Assembly (NCBI GenBank): GCA_035764045.1
Contig: DASTZX010000117.1
Coordinates: 1-32,693 of the forward strand
Origin: JAVDCA01 sp035764045
GTDB taxonomy: Bacteria > Pseudomonadota > Alphaproteobacteria > Rhizobiales > Xanthobacteraceae
DNA: 32,693 nucleotides
Reading direction: 5' to 3'
The translations under genes and the position numbers were made by a program. The notes under the pieces were generated by a model. It worked only from the letters and a program-made list of their open reading frames with translations, ran no database searches and had not been told where the DNA came from. Positions 31,274 to 32,693 of this stretch are shown here, in pieces (position 1 is the first letter of the stretch; the number at the start of each line of letters is the position of its first letter).

Positions 31274-32693
31274 ATGTCTTTGCTGCGCAACTGGTCTGTT
31301 CAAGCCATTCTCGCCACGGTGTTCGTGGTGCTTGCCGTCGGGCTATGCGCCTCGCTGTCGTGGCAACTGTATGACGCCTGGACCCTGAGCGCGAGCGCGC
31401 AGCGGGCCTCCGCCCTCGCCCGCGCCGACAAGGCGGTGTTCAAGGCCACCTACGACATCCGCCAGCAGCGCAGCGACATGCAGTCCTTGATCCAGACCGC
31501 GGACGACTTTCCGAAGGAGCTTGCGGCAGCCCAGACCAAGGTGCAGGCCGGCTATGAGGCGGGCATGCGCGCCGTCGAGGCGACCCCGGATATCGACGCC
31601 AAAAAGATGCTCGCCAGCGCGCGCGAGCACTGGCCGGCCCTGGCCACCCGCACCCGCGAGCTGGAAGATCTCACCCGCGGCTTGAAGAAGCCGCGCGACG
31701 CGAAATTGATCCAACCCTGGTATGCGGCGATGAGTGACGTCATCAATGCATACGCCAAGCTGTCCTTCGAGTTGAGCAACACGGTGCGGCTGACCGATCC
31801 CGTGGTCGCCGAATATGTCGAAGCGCGCCAGCTCGCCTGGGCGACCCGCGACACCGCCGGACACGAATGCGGCGTCGCTCGCCCCTTGCTCGCGACCTCG
31901 AAGGTGTTCCCGCCCGACGTCCGCGAAGAGATCGCCGGGCTGCGCGCGAGCAGCGACGCGACCCTGGGGCAACTCGTCAATCTGGTCGATCGCCCCGGCG
32001 TCGCTCCCGAATTGTCGCAGATCGTCAAGCGCGTCCACGACACCGTCGCGAAGGGGAAGACGCAGCGCGATGCGCTGTACGCCAAGCTCGACGGCAGCGG
32101 CAAAGCCCTGGCGACGGGCGACGCCTGGACCGAGGTTTGCGCGAAGCCCCTCGAGATCATCTACCAGGTCGCATGGATCTCGTTCGATCTCATGCTCGCG
32201 CGGGTCGAGCGGGTCGAATCGGCCGCCCGCCTGCACCTCCTCTGGACCGCCGCGGCGCTCGTCGCCTGCATCGGTTTCTGCACCGCCGGGCTCCTGCTGA
32301 TCCGCCGCCGCATCACCAGGCCGGTGGCCGAGCTCACCCGCACCATCGATCGCCTGGCGCAGCGCGAATACGCGGCGCCGGTCGCGCGCAGCCCCAATCG
32401 CGACGAGTTCGGCCTGATGTCCGAGCGCCTGGAGGCCCTGCGCCTGAGCGGCATCGAGGCCGAGCGCCTCGCCGCCGAGCAGATCGCCGGCAAGGATGCC
32501 GATGCCAAGCGCGCCACCGTCATCCAGGCCGAGTGCCGCCAGTTCGAGGCTTCGATCGGCCACATGCTCGACGCCGTCGACAAGGCCGGAACGCAGATGA
32601 CCAGCATGGCGAACGCGATGGCCGCCACCGCCCAGCAGACCGCCGGCCAGTCGACCGCCGCGGCCCGCGCCTCCGAGGTCGCCTCATCGAACG
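31274..32693 (+). CDS. Methyl-accepting chemotaxis protein (partial, 3' end outside window)
   Basis: This transmembrane chemoreceptor is open to the window edge, with 473 codons visible from ATG 31274. Order: a short N-terminus, TM1 (about 9-29, VQAILATVFVVLAVGLCASL), a periplasmic helical sensor of about 290 residues, TM2 (about 320-343, LHLLWTAAALVACIGFCTAGLLLI), a HAMP domain (RRRITRPVAELTRTIDRLAQREYAAPVARSPNRDEFG) and the start of the methyl-accepting coiled coil (ASIGHMLDAVDKAGTQMTSMANAMAATAQQT). The sensor is all-helical, as in four-helix-bundle ligand domains; its DTAGHECG segment sits where related receptors often have an R..G.ER motif. No cognate che genes are visible. The ligand is unknown. 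Confidence 0.92.
   Translation, partial: MSLLRNWSVQAILATVFVVLAVGLCASLSWQLYDAWTLSASAQRASALARADKAVFKATYDIRQQRSDMQSLIQTADDFPKELAAAQTKVQAGYEAGMRAVEATPDIDAKKMLASAREHWPALATRTRELEDLTRGLKKPRDAKLIQPWYAAMSDVINAYAKLSFELSNTVRLTDPVVAEYVEARQLAWATRDTAGHECGVARPLLATSKVFPPDVREEIAGLRASSDATLGQLVNLVDRPGVAPELSQIVKRVHDTVAKGKTQRDALYAKLDGSGKALATGDAWTEVCAKPLEIIYQVAWISFDLMLARVERVESAARLHLLWTAAALVACIGFCTAGLLLIRRRITRPVAELTRTIDRLAQREYAAPVARSPNRDEFGLMSERLEALRLSGIEAERLAAEQIAGKDADAKRATVIQAECRQFEASIGHMLDAVDKAGTQMTSMANAMAATAQQTAGQSTAAARASEVASSN

Noticed and set aside
31343..32563. A 406-codon minus-strand frame over the chemoreceptor
   Set aside because: The plus frame gives TM-sensor-TM-HAMP in the right order; the minus frame is a shadow.

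Overview
The window looks like ordinary chromosome from a GC-rich alphaproteobacterium, most likely a Hyphomicrobiales (Rhizobiales) species near the Bradyrhizobium, Rhodopseudomonas or Pseudolabrys branch. The reasons are the ruvC-ruvA-ruvB block leading into ybgC-tolQRAB-pal and cpoB-tilS-ftsH, a DUF982-like protein, a very KE-rich TolA, and the strong GC bias that produces many long false antisense reading frames. I see no prophage, insertion sequence, CRISPR array, tRNA or rRNA.

Layout from left to right. (1) 1-3301, minus strand: glcD-glcE-glcF for glycolate oxidase, with glcF cut by the window edge. (2) 3561-6347, plus strand: a small periplasmic cytochrome c, a universal stress protein behind an FNR/FixK-type box, and a YbdK-type carboxylate-amine ligase. 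(3) 6410-12079, minus strand: a TetR regulator with a likely operator, the glycogen debranching enzyme GlgX overlapping a DUF982-like gene, a ThDP-dependent enzyme of the acetolactate synthase family, and a NIPSNAP-family protein. (4) 12214-15804, plus strand: a two-domain APH-like/P-loop kinase, a perfect 17-bp inverted repeat, an MFS transporter and an RraA/HMG-aldolase-family protein. (5) 15852-18845: a flavin-reductase-like PNPOx-fold protein divergent from a LysR regulator, then AzlC-AzlD. (6) 18966-28510, minus strand: ftsH, tilS, cpoB, pal, tolB, tolA, tolR, tolQ and ybgC, the cell-envelope constriction machine plus two housekeeping genes. (7) 28507-31130, minus strand: ruvB, a blasticidin-S-deaminase-like cytidine deaminase, ruvA and ruvC, joined by 4-base start/stop overlaps except at the deaminase-ruvB junction. 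(8) 31274 to the edge, plus strand: a chemotaxis receptor that runs out of the window.

Transcription of the envelope block probably runs ruvC to ybgC, tolQ to tolB, pal, cpoB-tilS, then ftsH. A clear intrinsic terminator follows pal, and the two non-coding gaps of the Tol-Pal region (before tolQ and between tolB and pal) carry CtrA-like half-site pairs. The tolB-pal gap also holds a 17-bp palindrome and four 11-bp in-phase repeats.

I do not find a convincing new multi-gene system. The best leads are small: the deaminase embedded in the ruv operon, the repeat-rich tolB-pal gap, the perfect inverted repeat at 13771-13825, the FNR/FixK box, and the poorly characterised ThDP enzyme/NIPSNAP pair.
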